Origin: Chryseobacterium cucumeris | GTDB lineage: Bacteria > Bacteroidota > Bacteroidia > Flavobacteriales > Weeksellaceae | DNA: 64,000 nucleotides | Assembly (NCBI RefSeq): GCF_001593385.1 | Contig: NZ_LUVZ01000012.1 | Span: forward strand, 372,001 to 436,000 | Reading direction: 5' to 3' | Part shown: in pieces, positions 34,655 to 43,473 of the stretch | How positions within the stretch are numbered: the stretch's first letter is position 1 | How the letters are laid out: each line of letters starts with the position of its first letter | The notes under the pieces: model-generated | What the model saw: only the letters and a program-made list of their open reading frames with translations | Database searches by the model: none | What the model was told of the DNA's origin: nothing | Program-made: the position numbers and the translations under genes

Positions 34655-35337
34655 AATTGTGAAGCAAAAATAAATCCTACTCCGGGTTTGGTGTGAATCA
34701 GTTTATGATCAAAATTTTTATCAATCTTTTTCCGTAAATAAGCAATATAGACATCAATATAATTGGTTCCGGTGTCGAAATGATTCCCCCATACATTTTC
34801 GGCAATTTCTTCACGGGTAAGAATTCTTTCGGCATTGCTTACCAGAAATACCAGGAGTTTAAATTCTTTGGGAGTAAGTTCTATTTCCGCTCCGTTTCTG
34901 AAAACTCTGTTGAATTTCTTATCGATCTTCAGGTCATGATATTCGAGTTCGGTCAGATAAGCTTCTTTATTTTTATTTGATCTCCTTTGCAGAATAGCTT
35001 TGATTCTCACATAGAGCTCCCTAATCTCAAAAGGTTTCACCATATAGTCATCTGCTCCGGCGTCAAATCCTTCAATTTTTTCATCAATGGTTCCAAGAGC
35101 GGTAAGCATGATGATGGGAAGGTCCGGATATTGCTGTTTGATCAGTTTGGACAGATCAATACCACTCATTTTCGGAAGCATAATATCCGTAATGGCCAGA
35201 TCAAATGTTATTTTATTCAGCAGGACAATCGCATCTTCTGCATCTTCCGAAATATAAACCTGATATTGCTGGCTTTCCAGCCCTCTTTTCAAAAGGCTTG
35301 AAACGCGTGAATTATCTTCTACAATTAAAATTTTCAT
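34651..35337 (-). CDS. OmpR-family response regulator
   Basis: 228 residues. The receiver domain has the acidic pair Glu7-Asp8, the phospho-acceptor Asp51 (LAITDIMLPKMSG) and the conserved Lys in MVKPFEIREL. The C-terminal winged helix reads IELTPKEFKLLVFLVSNAER, EEIAENVWG and TNYIDVYIAYLRKKID. It pairs with the overlapping kinase gene. OmpR-type regulators bind tandem half-sites about 10-11 bp apart; such repeats occur at 35466-35509, between this gene and the porin gene. Confidence 0.93.
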   Translation of the reverse strand: MKILIVEDNSRVSSLLKRGLESQQYQVYISEDAEDAIVLLNKITFDLAITDIMLPKMSGIDLSKLIKQQYPDLPIIMLTALGTIDEKIEGFDAGADDYMVKPFEIRELYVRIKAILQRRSNKNKEAYLTELEYHDLKIDKKFNRVFRNGAEIELTPKEFKLLVFLVSNAERILTREEIAENVWGNHFDTGTNYIDVYIAYLRKKIDKNFDHKLIHTKPGVGFIFASQL

Positions 35338-35465
35338 AAAGAAATACGATGAATAGGGGTGTTGGTTTTCAAACGTTTTTTGATTTTAAAAGCCTGACTT
35401 TCATTTATTCCCAAAGCACTGTGCAAAGGTATTTTATATTTTTCTTTTATCAGAAAACATTCCCC

Positions 35466-35509
35466 CTTTTAATAGTTTTCTATAAGGTTTCTAATAGATT
35501 TCTAATACC
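35466..35509. promoter_or_regulatory. 11-bp tandem repeats, probable response-regulator site
   Basis: Three adjacent 11-mers TTTCTATAAGG, TTTCTAATAGA and TTTCTAATACC start at 35477, 35488 and 35499. A weaker fourth (CTTTTAATAGT) starts at 35466. One-turn spacing is typical of OmpR-family binding. They end 65 bp before the porin start. Confidence 0.65.
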
Positions 35510-35573
35510 TGTCGGGCTTTTAGCAATCTAATTTTGTCCCGTTGAAATCAACAAAAGATAAGAATAGAAAAAT

Positions 35574-36902
35574 ATGAAGACTACCTCTTTCAAAACAGCA
35601 ATTGCGTTGTTTTCCTTATTAGGACTTATGGGGAAATTAGAAGCCCAGAAAAAAAATGATTTTAATAATCCCGGATTGACTCATTATTTCAATGAAGATC
35701 ACTCAAGATATATTTCCTTTAGCGGATATGCAGAATTGTGGGCCAGATATACCCAGCTTAACCCTGGAAGCCTTGTCAATAACGAAGCAAAATCAGACCT
35801 GTCTGACCTTTCGCTTAGAAGGGTTCGTGTAAAAATGACTTATAAGCCAACAGAAAAGCTGATGTTTGTATTGCAGGGTGGAACTACCAACGTGAATGTC
35901 AATGCAAAAGGAAGTAATTATTTTGACCTTCTGGATGCCTACGCTGAATATGCTTTTAATGATAAAATTGCTCTTGGTGCAGGACGTTCTACATGGCGCG
36001 GCCTCTCAAGATTTACTACAGGACCTTTGAATACGCTGTTATACGACCTTCCAGCTTACGCAACCTCCAATGCGGGAACAACAGATTATACGGTAAGGGA
36101 ATTGAGTGCCTATATTAAAGGACAGCTCGGAAGATTTGATTACCGTCTGGTAGTGGCTGATCCTTATACCATGGCAACTTCTGATCCGAAACTGAATGTA
36201 GCTTCCTTTAGTAAAAACTCCCCCGGAAAAGACTTCTCAGGATATTTCAGATATGCTTTTTTGGACAAGGAAAATATTTCCACTCCCTTTAATGCAGGAA
36301 CTTATGTAGGGAAGAAGAATGTACTGAGTCTGGGAGCCGGGTTTGATTATATTCACAATGCATTATGGCATCTGGATTCCGGTAAAAATACAGTGAATGA
36401 TGATATGAAAAGCTTTGCAGTAGATTTATTTTATGATGCACCACTGAATAAAGAAAAAGGAACGTCAATAAGCGCTTATGGGATGGCGATGCATAACGAC
36501 TACGGACCCAATTATATCCGGTATGTTGGTACCAATAATCCTGCAACTTCTGTAGATGTTACACAAGCGAGTCTGAATGGAGCAGGAAATGCAATGCCTG
36601 TTATCGGAACCGGAAATACATATTATGTACAACTGGGAGGAACCCTGCCTTATCTGGACAAAGAAAAGAAAAATCTTCAGCTTCAGCCTGCCGTAGGAAT
36701 GCAGCTGTCAGATCTGAAAGGACTTCATGATAATGCTGTGATCTATGATGCAGGAATATCTCTGCTGATGAACGGAATGTCTTCCCGTATAACCTTTGAC
36801 GCTCAGAACAGACCTGTTTATACCAATGACCCTTCAAACAATGCCGTAGTTTCAGACCGGAAATGGCAGTTTGTCCTTAAATACAGAATAGATTTTAATT
36901 AA
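35574..36902 (+). CDS. Outer-membrane beta-barrel porin
   Basis: 442 residues with a signal peptide (MKTTSFKTAIALFSLLGLMGKLEAQ). The rest is a run of amphipathic strands with aromatic girdles (YISFSGYAELWARYTQL, RRVRVKMTYKPTEKLMFVLQGG) and a C-terminal strand KWQFVLKYRIDFN. It resembles OprO/P-type porins in layout, but the specificity is unknown. It heads an operon with a Dabb gene (5 bp downstream) and a cupin gene, divergent from a two-component system. The tandem repeats upstream suggest that it is induced or repressed by that system. Confidence 0.75.
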   Translation: MKTTSFKTAIALFSLLGLMGKLEAQKKNDFNNPGLTHYFNEDHSRYISFSGYAELWARYTQLNPGSLVNNEAKSDLSDLSLRRVRVKMTYKPTEKLMFVLQGGTTNVNVNAKGSNYFDLLDAYAEYAFNDKIALGAGRSTWRGLSRFTTGPLNTLLYDLPAYATSNAGTTDYTVRELSAYIKGQLGRFDYRLVVADPYTMATSDPKLNVASFSKNSPGKDFSGYFRYAFLDKENISTPFNAGTYVGKKNVLSLGAGFDYIHNALWHLDSGKNTVNDDMKSFAVDLFYDAPLNKEKGTSISAYGMAMHNDYGPNYIRYVGTNNPATSVDVTQASLNGAGNAMPVIGTGNTYYVQLGGTLPYLDKEKKNLQLQPAVGMQLSDLKGLHDNAVIYDAGISLLMNGMSSRITFDAQNRPVYTNDPSNNAVVSDRKWQFVLKYRIDFN

Positions 36903-36907
36903 AATAA

Positions 36908-37333
36908 ATGACAATGGAAAGAAGAAAATTTTTATTCCGCTCAGTCCAGGCTTCTGCTTTGCTGCTGATCTCAGGAAATATGTTTGCGTCTGCTTTACCC
37001 ATGTTTAATCCTAAAAAAAAGAAAAAAGTGTACTTCCATTATTTGTTGTTCTGGCTTAGAAAAGACCTTTCCGGGCCTGAGGTAAAAGAATTTGAAAATT
37101 TTTTTGAAGGCCTTAAAAAGCTTCCTTATCAGAAGAATCTCCGTTACGGAAAACCGGCAGCTTCCAGCCCGAGAAGTGTTTTAGACAGCACATTTACTTA
37201 TAATGCTTCTATGGAGTTCGATAGCCTGGAAGAACTTGAAGCTTATGGAAAACTTCCTGAGCATCTTGCTTTGGTTCAGAAATATAAACCATTCTTTGAA
37301 AGAATGCTGGTTTATGATACTGTTTATAATTAA
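36908..37333 (+). CDS. Exported Dabb (alpha/beta-barrel) family protein
   Basis: 141 residues. The N-terminus MTMERRKFLFRSVQASALLL carries a twin Arg followed by a hydrophobic stretch, so it may use the Tat pathway; a second ATG two codons in (36914) serves equally well. The body fits the stress-responsive A/B barrel (Dabb) pattern: VYFHYLLFWLRKDLSG near the start, a helix with EFENFFEGLKKL, and a C-terminal FDSLEELEAYGKLPEHLALVQ. Dabb proteins dimerise and some are cyclases or oxygenases. It lies 5 bp after the porin stop and 21 bp before the cupin gene. An exported Dabb is unusual. Confidence 0.75.
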   Translation: MTMERRKFLFRSVQASALLLISGNMFASALPMFNPKKKKKVYFHYLLFWLRKDLSGPEVKEFENFFEGLKKLPYQKNLRYGKPAASSPRSVLDSTFTYNASMEFDSLEELEAYGKLPEHLALVQKYKPFFERMLVYDTVYN

Positions 37334-37354
37334 AAATAAAAAATTAAATTTATA

Positions 37355-37834
37355 ATGAAAAATATCATTAAGGGCTTAAGCCTTGTTTTAGTAGTAAGTA
37401 CTGTAGGATTTATGAATGCACAACACAAAAACCATAAAAATGTAAGTGTCACTTCGGAGACCTCCACTGAGTTTATTCCTGCTATAAGATTAATCAACAA
37501 TCCTGACGGCTCATGCTCTTTTGAGAAAGGGAAAATACCTACTCTTAAACATATGAATACCACAACATTCTGGATGAGTAATAAAACGGAGGAGTGGGAA
37601 AAAAATGCACATCCGGCTCCCAGAAGACAATATGTGATTACCATCAAGGGCAATATAAGATTTAAAGTAACAGATGGTTCTACTTTTATGATTAAACCGG
37701 GAGTAGTTCTTCTTGCTGAAGATCTTAAAGGAACCGGTCACAGCTGGGACATGGTGAAGAGCAAGGAGTGGGAAAGACTCTATATTCCGATTGCTGAAAA
37801 TGCCGATGATTTTTTTATCCCGGATGCTCAATAG
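37355..37834 (+). CDS. Exported cupin-like protein
   Basis: 159 residues with a signal peptide (MKNIIKGLSLVLVVSTVGFMNAQ). The mature part has a cupin pattern: PRRQYVITIKGNIRFKVTDG, then TFMIKPGVVLLAEDLKGTGHSW. The usual first His pair is replaced by HPAPRRQ, and one His remains in GTGHSW, so metal binding is uncertain. It ends the porin/Dabb/cupin operon; a terminator follows at 37882. With the exported Dabb protein it suggests periplasmic handling of a small molecule admitted by the porin. That is inference from neighbours. Confidence 0.7.
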   Translation: MKNIIKGLSLVLVVSTVGFMNAQHKNHKNVSVTSETSTEFIPAIRLINNPDGSCSFEKGKIPTLKHMNTTTFWMSNKTEEWEKNAHPAPRRQYVITIKGNIRFKVTDGSTFMIKPGVVLLAEDLKGTGHSWDMVKSKEWERLYIPIAENADDFFIPDAQ

Positions 37835-37881
37835 TTACAAGTCAATCTCTTTATAAGGGGTATATAATTCGTTATGTTTGA

Positions 37882-37901
37882 AGCAGTCAGTTTTGACTGC
37901 T
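37882..37901. terminator. Bidirectional terminator
   Basis: Stem AGCAGTCA/TGACTGCT with loop GTTT and a T run, between convergent genes ending at 37834 and 37918. The stem is identical to that at 33259-33278. Confidence 0.9.
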
Positions 37902-37917
37902 TTTTTCTTTTGAAGAA

Positions 37918-39042
37918 TTATTGTAGAAATTCTTTAATAACAGCTCTGGCTTCCTCAATGCTATTGCTGATTCGGGCAATTATTTTTCCGTTTTCATCGA
38001 TGATGAAATGAAGAGGATAGCTTGTAGCATTCACTTTTTTTTGAAAGTCTTTGTTTACATCAAAAAAGTTCATCCAATCCGCATTATTTTTCTTTAAAAT
38101 ATTCCTGGCAACCTCCATTCTATTGGGTTTTTGCTCGTCTGTAATTGTAATGAAGTTTACATTTTGACCTTTATATTCATGATACAGATTCACAATTTCA
38201 GGCATACTTTTTATGCAAGGGGCGCAAGTCGTTGACCAATAATCAATAAAGGTTAATTTATATTTCTTAAAATCTTCCGAAGTCAGTTTATTCCCCTTTT
38301 CAAAATAAATGTCAGGTATTTTTTGTCCGATGGAGGTAGATTGTTCTGCTTTTAAACGGGCTTCAACACCTTTGTATAATGTATTTTGCTTAAATTTTGC
38401 GGAAAATAAATTTAAGTTTTTCAAATAAGCAGGATGGTAATCGTTAAGAGTATAATCATTCACAATTTCCCATAATGCAACATACGAATTGGGATTTTTC
38501 CTGATGTATTCTCCTAAAAATTCCTGTTTTTTATCTATATTGATCAAGCTATCACCTTGATAGGGATTTTTTGATTTTATATAAAACGGTTCCAATGATT
38601 TTTGTAAAATCTTATATTCTCTGTTGGTAGGGGAGTCTATATTAAGTTCTACATTATTAAAGTCTTTGGGTAAATCAATTTTATATTTTCCTCCTTCTAA
38701 GAAAAATACTTTTGTACTATAACCCGCTTTACCGTTCTTTCCTATATAACCAAACGCTACTGGTTGAGGGTATTCTGTAAAACCACTGGCAATATTTTTT
38801 TTTTGAATCTTAAAATAATAAATAGAATGTTTCATCCTGATCTTTTTTCCAAAATCAGAAATGTTGTTGTTGGTTTGTATTTTGAATGTATAAAGCTCTC
38901 CGAACCCGTTTCTGGTTGCTGGAGCTCCTAACATAAGGCTATCATTAATGTATGAATCTGAACTGAGATCAATTTCAAAATTATTCTGAGAATAAAGAAA
39001 ATTCGAAATAAGAATTAATAATGCATAGAAAAGTTTCTTCAT
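37918..39042 (-). CDS. TlpA-like thioredoxin-fold protein, exported
   Basis: 374 residues with a signal peptide (MKKLFYALLILISNFLYSQ). The N-terminal half is a DUF4369-like beta domain (LMLGAPATRNGFGELYTFKI). The C-terminal 140 residues are a thioredoxin fold with the active site WSTTCAPCIKSMPEIVNLY and the cis-Pro region NATSYPLHFIIDENG. Such proteins are periplasmic disulfide reductases common in Bacteroidetes. It could supply electrons to envelope MsrB or cytochrome c maturation; the neighbours give no support for either. It is a single gene. Confidence 0.85.
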   Translation of the reverse strand: MKKLFYALLILISNFLYSQNNFEIDLSSDSYINDSLMLGAPATRNGFGELYTFKIQTNNNISDFGKKIRMKHSIYYFKIQKKNIASGFTEYPQPVAFGYIGKNGKAGYSTKVFFLEGGKYKIDLPKDFNNVELNIDSPTNREYKILQKSLEPFYIKSKNPYQGDSLINIDKKQEFLGEYIRKNPNSYVALWEIVNDYTLNDYHPAYLKNLNLFSAKFKQNTLYKGVEARLKAEQSTSIGQKIPDIYFEKGNKLTSEDFKKYKLTFIDYWSTTCAPCIKSMPEIVNLYHEYKGQNVNFITITDEQKPNRMEVARNILKKNNADWMNFFDVNKDFQKKVNATSYPLHFIIDENGKIIARISNSIEEARAVIKEFLQ

Positions 39043-39090
39043 AAAATATTTTGTGACGGAACGAACTTACAAAAACTTTTATATATAAAA

Positions 39091-39119
39091 AATCCCTGCG
39101 CTTTAAAAACACAAGGATT
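39091..39119 (-). terminator. Terminator of the fabF-like operon
   Basis: On the minus strand: AATCCTTGTG, a 9-nt loop, CGCAGGGATT and TTTTT. The stem is 10 bp with two G-U pairs. It lies about 100 bp past the stop at 39222. Confidence 0.65.
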
Positions 39120-39221
39120 GTAATTATTTCCGTTAAATATTTTCAGAATTTTATTCTTCTGACTAAGGAAGAATGTATAATTCAATTTCAGATATGAAAA
39201 TCTGTCGTAAGTTTATGATAA

Positions 39222-40463
39222 TTAAGAGAATTTCTTAAAAACAACAGTTGCATTATGTCCTCCGAATCCAAAGGCATTACTCAACGCAAAATTGATGTTT
39301 TTTTCTTTTGCTTCTCCGAAAACAATATTGATATCCTGAGGAATATTCTCATCAATACTGTGAAGATTGATTGTTGGAGGAATAATTCCATTCTGAATAG
39401 CCTTGATTGAAAGAATGGCTTCTACCGCTCCGGCAGCACCCAGCAAATGCCCGGTCATGGACTTTGTGGCACTGATATCAAGGTTTTTACTTCCCTTAAA
39501 TGCTTTATTGATGGCTGTTAATTCAACCATATCTCCTAATGGAGTGGAAGTAGCATGAGGGTTAATATAATCAATGTCTTCCATGTTAGCTCCTGCTTCT
39601 TTCACGGCCAGTTGCATTGCTTTGATGGCTCCTGCTCCTTCCGGATGGGGTGCTGTCATATGATAAGCATCTGCCGTCATGGCGGCTCCGGCTAATTCTG
39701 CATAAATTTTTGCTCCTCTGGCAACAGCATGTTCGTATTCTTCAAGCACCAGTGCACCTGCACCTTCACCCATTACAAAACCATCTCTGTCTGCATCATA
39801 AGGACGGCTCGCGCTAGCAAAGTCATCATTCCTTGTAGACATGGCTTTCATAATAGAGAATCCTCCGATGGATGCCGGAGTGATAGCAGCTTCGGAACCT
39901 CCACTGACGATTACTTTTGCTTTCCCGAGACGGATATAATTGAAAGCATCCATCAATGCTGTATTTCCCGTAGCACAGGCAGAAACTGTAGTATAATTGA
40001 TTCCCTGAAGCCCATATTTCATAGAAATCATTCCTGAAGCCATATTGGCAATAAACTTCGGTACAAAGAACGGATTGAAACGTGGTGTTCCATCTCCAGC
40101 AGCGAAATCCATTACTTCTTTTTCAAAAGTCCACATTCCGCCCTGTCCTGTTCCCCAGATCACTCCTGTATCAAAAGGATCCATCTTTTCAAGTTCCAGG
40201 CCGGAATCCTGAATGGCTTCTGATGAGGCATACATGGCATATTGTGTAAACAAATCACTTCTCTTGATTTCGTTATGATTCAGATATACTTTAGGATCAA
40301 AGTCTTTTACCTCACAGGCAAAATGAACTTTAAACTTTTCCGTATCGAAATGGGTAATGAGTCCTGCTCCGCTGACTCCTTTAATACTGTTTTGCCAAAA
40401 TTCTTCGACATTATTTCCCAAAGGCGTCACTGCGCCCAGACCTGTAATGACAACTCTCTTCAT
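39222..40463 (-). CDS. Beta-ketoacyl-ACP synthase II (KAS II, FabF type)
   Basis: 413 residues. It has the KAS II catalytic triad: Cys163 (VSACATGN), a His in NPHATSTPLGD and a His in KSMTGHLLGAAGAVEA. It condenses acyl thioesters with malonyl-ACP in the cytoplasm. The gene is not in the usual acpP-fabF cluster; it ends a four-gene operon of TetR, thiolase, thioesterase and KAS, starting 2 bp after the thioesterase stop. This context suggests a special acyl chain or a regulated bypass rather than bulk fatty acid synthesis, so I withhold the symbol fabF. Confidence 0.9.
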   Translation of the reverse strand: MKRVVITGLGAVTPLGNNVEEFWQNSIKGVSGAGLITHFDTEKFKVHFACEVKDFDPKVYLNHNEIKRSDLFTQYAMYASSEAIQDSGLELEKMDPFDTGVIWGTGQGGMWTFEKEVMDFAAGDGTPRFNPFFVPKFIANMASGMISMKYGLQGINYTTVSACATGNTALMDAFNYIRLGKAKVIVSGGSEAAITPASIGGFSIMKAMSTRNDDFASASRPYDADRDGFVMGEGAGALVLEEYEHAVARGAKIYAELAGAAMTADAYHMTAPHPEGAGAIKAMQLAVKEAGANMEDIDYINPHATSTPLGDMVELTAINKAFKGSKNLDISATKSMTGHLLGAAGAVEAILSIKAIQNGIIPPTINLHSIDENIPQDINIVFGEAKEKNINFALSNAFGFGGHNATVVFKKFS

Positions 40464-40465
40464 AC

Positions 40466-40891
40466 TTAGTTATTGATTTTGAATAAATTAGAGGTTCCTC
40501 TTGCGATCAATCGTGTTTTGTCTGCGTTCCATATCTCGCATTGTGCATTTACGAATTGTTTACCTCTTTTAATGATTTTAGTTTCGGCTACAATATTATC
40601 ATTTTCTTTTGCAGTTGAAAAATAATCGATGACATTATTTATCGTGGTAATGAAAGAATTTTCATTTAAAGAAAACATAGTAGCGCCAATGATATCGTCT
40701 ATAATGGCAGCGGTAACTCCACCGTGGAGGTTTCCGATAGGATTCAGCCATTCCGGTCTTATGGTATATTGAAATTCCAGCTGACCTTCTTCTGCAGAAA
40801 GAACAACAGGATTGAGCCATTTCATAAAAGGAGAAGGTGACTGGTCAAATTCTTTTCCGATGAATTGTTTTAATTGTGCTAATCTATCCAT
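40466..40891 (-). CDS. PaaI-type hotdog thioesterase
   Basis: 141 residues. The hotdog-fold motif GNLHGGVTAAIIDDIIGATMF with its HGG turn and catalytic Asp is plain. Family members cleave aryl- or acyl-CoA thioesters. It starts 10 bp after the thiolase stop and ends 2 bp before the KAS start, so it is part of that operon. It may release CoA from products of the thiolase or recover stalled intermediates. Confidence 0.85.
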   Translation of the reverse strand: MDRLAQLKQFIGKEFDQSPSPFMKWLNPVVLSAEEGQLEFQYTIRPEWLNPIGNLHGGVTAAIIDDIIGATMFSLNENSFITTINNVIDYFSTAKENDNIVAETKIIKRGKQFVNAQCEIWNADKTRLIARGTSNLFKINN

Positions 40892-40901
40892 ACGTGCGTT
40901 T

Positions 40902-42170
40902 TTATTTTTCTAAAATCATCGTTACTCCCTGTCCACGTGCTGCGCAAATGGATATAAATCCTTTTCCACTGCCTTTTTCATGGAGAAGTTTTGCCAGTGT
41001 TGCGATAATTCTTCCTCCCGTTGCTGCAAAAGGGTGGGCGGCGGCGAGACTTCCTCCTTTTATATTCAGTTTACTTCTGTCTATTTTCCCAAGAGCTTTT
41101 TCCAATCCGAATTTTTTGGCCAGCTCATCATTTTCCCAGATTTTTATTGTGGCTAAAACCTGTGCTGCAAATGCTTCGTGAATTTCATAATAATCAAAAT
41201 CAGATAAATTCATGCCTGCTTTTTTAAGCATTCTCTCTGCTGCAAAAACAGGAGCAAGAAGTAAATCCTGTTTATTTTCAACATATTCTATTCCTGCCAG
41301 TTCTGAAAAAGTGATATAAGCTAAGACAGGAAGGTTATTAGCTTTTGCCCATTCTTCACTGGCCAGCAAAACTGCGGAAGCACCATCCGTAAATGGCGTT
41401 GAATTTCCTGCCGTTAAAGTTCCGTTCTGTTTATCAAAAGCGGGTTTCAGTTGTGAGAGCTTTTCAATACTGCTATCGCGTCTTAAGTTATTATCTTTCT
41501 CTAAACCAAAAGCAGGAGTAATCATATCATCAAAAAATCCTTCATCATAAGCTTTTGCCATATTCTGGTGGCTTTTTAAGGCTAGTTCATCCTGTTCTTC
41601 TCTGGAAATCTTGTAATATTTGGCGGTAATTTCTGTGTGTTCACCCATGACAAGACCTGTTTTGGGTTCCTGCCCTTTATAAGGAATGGGCATCCAGTCT
41701 TTGAGCTTCGGGCTTAGCAGTTGTTTTATTTTTCCAAACGCTGATTTCTCTTTATTGGCTTTTAACAGGGCTTTTCTTAACCTTGGTGAAGACTCAAATG
41801 GAATGTTGCTCATGGCTTCCACACCGCATGCAATACCACAGTCTATCTGACCCAGAGCAATTTTATTTCCGATATAAATAGCAGCTTCAATTCCTGTATC
41901 ACATGCCTGCTGTAGATCACATGCAGGTGTTGCAGGGTCAAGAGTGGTATTCATCACTGTTTCTCTGATGAGGTTGCTCTCAGAAATATGTTTAATAACT
42001 GCACCACCCGCAACTTCTCCGAATCGTTTTCCTTTTAAATGATAACGATCTATTAATCCGTTGAGAGAAGCAAGAAGAAGATCCTGATTGCCCTGCTCTG
42101 AATAAGCGGTATTCATTCTGGCAAAGGGAATTCTGTTGTATCCTACAATAGCCACTTTTTTTGTTTCCAT
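40902..42170 (-). CDS. Acetyl-CoA C-acyltransferase (thiolase)
   Basis: 422 residues. The nucleophile Cys lies in CDLQQACDTGIEAA. The NEAFA-type motif appears as YYEIHEAFAAQVLA, the His of the active site is in GGSLAAAHPFAATGGRII, and the second Cys is in SICAARGQG, where most thiolases have CIGGGQG. It resembles FadI-type 3-ketoacyl-CoA thiolases, which use longer chains, more than biosynthetic ones. It is the first structural gene after the TetR repressor and is presumably induced by an acyl compound. Confidence 0.88.
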   Translation of the reverse strand: METKKVAIVGYNRIPFARMNTAYSEQGNQDLLLASLNGLIDRYHLKGKRFGEVAGGAVIKHISESNLIRETVMNTTLDPATPACDLQQACDTGIEAAIYIGNKIALGQIDCGIACGVEAMSNIPFESSPRLRKALLKANKEKSAFGKIKQLLSPKLKDWMPIPYKGQEPKTGLVMGEHTEITAKYYKISREEQDELALKSHQNMAKAYDEGFFDDMITPAFGLEKDNNLRRDSSIEKLSQLKPAFDKQNGTLTAGNSTPFTDGASAVLLASEEWAKANNLPVLAYITFSELAGIEYVENKQDLLLAPVFAAERMLKKAGMNLSDFDYYEIHEAFAAQVLATIKIWENDELAKKFGLEKALGKIDRSKLNIKGGSLAAAHPFAATGGRIIATLAKLLHEKGSGKGFISICAARGQGVTMILEK

Positions 42171-42180
42171 ATGGTATTAT

Positions 42181-42786
42181 TTATGATGGAAGAATATTGA
42201 GTTCATGATCAATCATATGACTGACTTTATCTAAAGCGTGGTTGAGAAAACTTTGGTCACCCATTGTTTTTGAAAGTAGAATTCCACCTTCAATAAGCAT
42301 GATGAATAAGGATGCATATTGCTCAGCATTCACTTTTTTATTAATTTCCCCTTTACTTTGTCCTTCAGCAATGGCATTTGATATTTTTGTCATCCATTGT
42401 TCAAAAGACCTTTGCACCTGTGCTTTTAAGGCAGGAAAAGAATCGTCAGCTTCCGTAGCAGCATTCATTAACGGACAGCCGCCGTTGGCAAAGACAAACT
42501 TCCAGTTTTTCCGGTAAAAATCTACAAAAGCATGCAGTTTATCCAATGAAGTTGGATACTCATTACCAAAAGAGCGGCTAAGTGTTTTGCCCAGTAATCC
42601 CGCATTGTATTTATAAACCTCAATGGCTACTTCATCCTTGTTTTCAAAATTTCCATAGATGCTGCCTTTCGTCAGTCCGGTTGCCTGAGTAATGTCAGAC
42701 AGCGATGTGGAAATATAACCCTTGGTATTAAAAAGGTTTGCTGTTTTCTCGATAATATGCTGTTTCGTCTTTTCTGCCTTCGACAT
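42181..42786 (-). CDS. TetR-family transcriptional repressor
   Basis: 201 residues. The helix-turn-helix is at residues 25-50 (SLSDITQATGLTKGSIYGNFENKDE); the C-terminal ligand domain contains a WKFVFANGGCPLMNAATE segment typical of the TetR_C_6/FadR-like branch. It heads an operon with the thiolase, thioesterase and KAS genes, with 10-bp gaps. A palindrome at 42821-42838, 35 bp before its start, is a fitting operator, so the operon is probably self-regulated by an acyl-CoA or related compound. Confidence 0.9.
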   Translation of the reverse strand: MSKAEKTKQHIIEKTANLFNTKGYISTSLSDITQATGLTKGSIYGNFENKDEVAIEVYKYNAGLLGKTLSRSFGNEYPTSLDKLHAFVDFYRKNWKFVFANGGCPLMNAATEADDSFPALKAQVQRSFEQWMTKISNAIAEGQSKGEINKKVNAEQYASLFIMLIEGGILLSKTMGDQSFLNHALDKVSHMIDHELNILPS

Positions 42787-42820
42787 TATAAATGTTTAAA
42801 TATGATGCAAATATACAAAA

Positions 42821-42838
42821 ATATACCACTCGGTATAT
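42821..42838. promoter_or_regulatory. TetR operator palindrome
   Basis: ATATACC ACTC GGTATAT is a perfect inverted repeat. It sits just upstream of a TATATTTG box (complement of 42808-42815) and overlaps a second candidate, TATTTTTG (complement of 42816-42823). Binding there would block transcription of the tetR operon. Confidence 0.75.
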
Positions 42839-42917
42839 TTTATTTTAAAAAGTTTAATCAGGTAATATTCTAACTTTTAAGTTTTGGCTGAGGCTAATGG
42901 ATTCTTTTTAAATTAAA

Positions 42918-42938
42918 AAACGGACTAAAAGCCCGTTT
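42918..42938 (-). terminator. Terminator of the OsmC gene
   Basis: Stem AAACGG/CCGTTT with a 9-nt loop and a T run on the minus strand, 25 bp past the stop at 42965. Confidence 0.75.
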
Positions 42939-42964
42939 CTATTGATATTGAATGATTACTTAAA

Positions 42965-43384
42965 TTAGTTTTCCAACGTAGCATTCAATGTGATTTCAAA
43001 GTTGAATGCTGCACTTACAGGGCATCCTTCTTCAGCAATCTTAGCAAATTTCTGGAATTCTTCTTCTGAGATTCCCGGAACTTTAGCAGTAAGAGTCAGT
43101 TCAGATTTTGTAATCTTACCAATATTGGGATCAAGGGTAATTACAGAAGTCGTCTTTAATTCTTCAGGATTATAGCCTGCCTGAGATAATTCTGCATCCA
43201 GTTTCATGGTGAAACATCCTGCGTGGGCTGCTGCCAGCAATTCTTCAGGGTTGGTACCTACACCATCCGCAAAACGGCTGTTGAAAGAATATTGAGTCTG
43301 GTTTAAAGTTGTACTCTGAGTTGTTAAATGTCCTTTTCCTTCTTTAATGGTACCGTTCCAAACGGCTGTTGCGTTACGTCTCAT
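42965..43384 (-). CDS. osmC: OsmC-family peroxide reductase
   Basis: 139 residues. The two redox Cys are Cys57 ([13 protein letters not shown]) and Cys121 ([11 protein letters not shown]), spaced as in OsmC. The N-terminus ([19 protein letters not shown]) also matches OsmC rather than Ohr. It reduces organic hydroperoxides in the cytoplasm, with electrons from lipoylated proteins in studied cases. It is a single gene with its own terminator; no regulator of the OhrR type is adjacent. Confidence 0.9.
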   Translation of the reverse strand: MRRNATAVWNGTIKEGKGHLTTQSTTLNQTQYSFNSRFADGVGTNPEELLAAAHAGCFTMKLDAELSQAGYNPEELKTTSVITLDPNIGKITKSELTLTAKVPGISEEEFQKFAKIAEEGCPVSAAFNFEITLNATLEN

Positions 43385-43473
43385 AATGTTTGTTTTTGTA
43401 TTTAGTAATGTTGTTTGATTTTGATGTTACAAAGGTATATCTATGGCGGGGAGTATTCAATAGATAAAATGAC

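Noticed and set aside
33259..37901. Identical hairpins at 33259 and 37882 as a mobile repeat
   Set aside because: Both are placed between convergent genes with T runs and fit ordinary bidirectional terminators; the match covers only the 8-bp stem.
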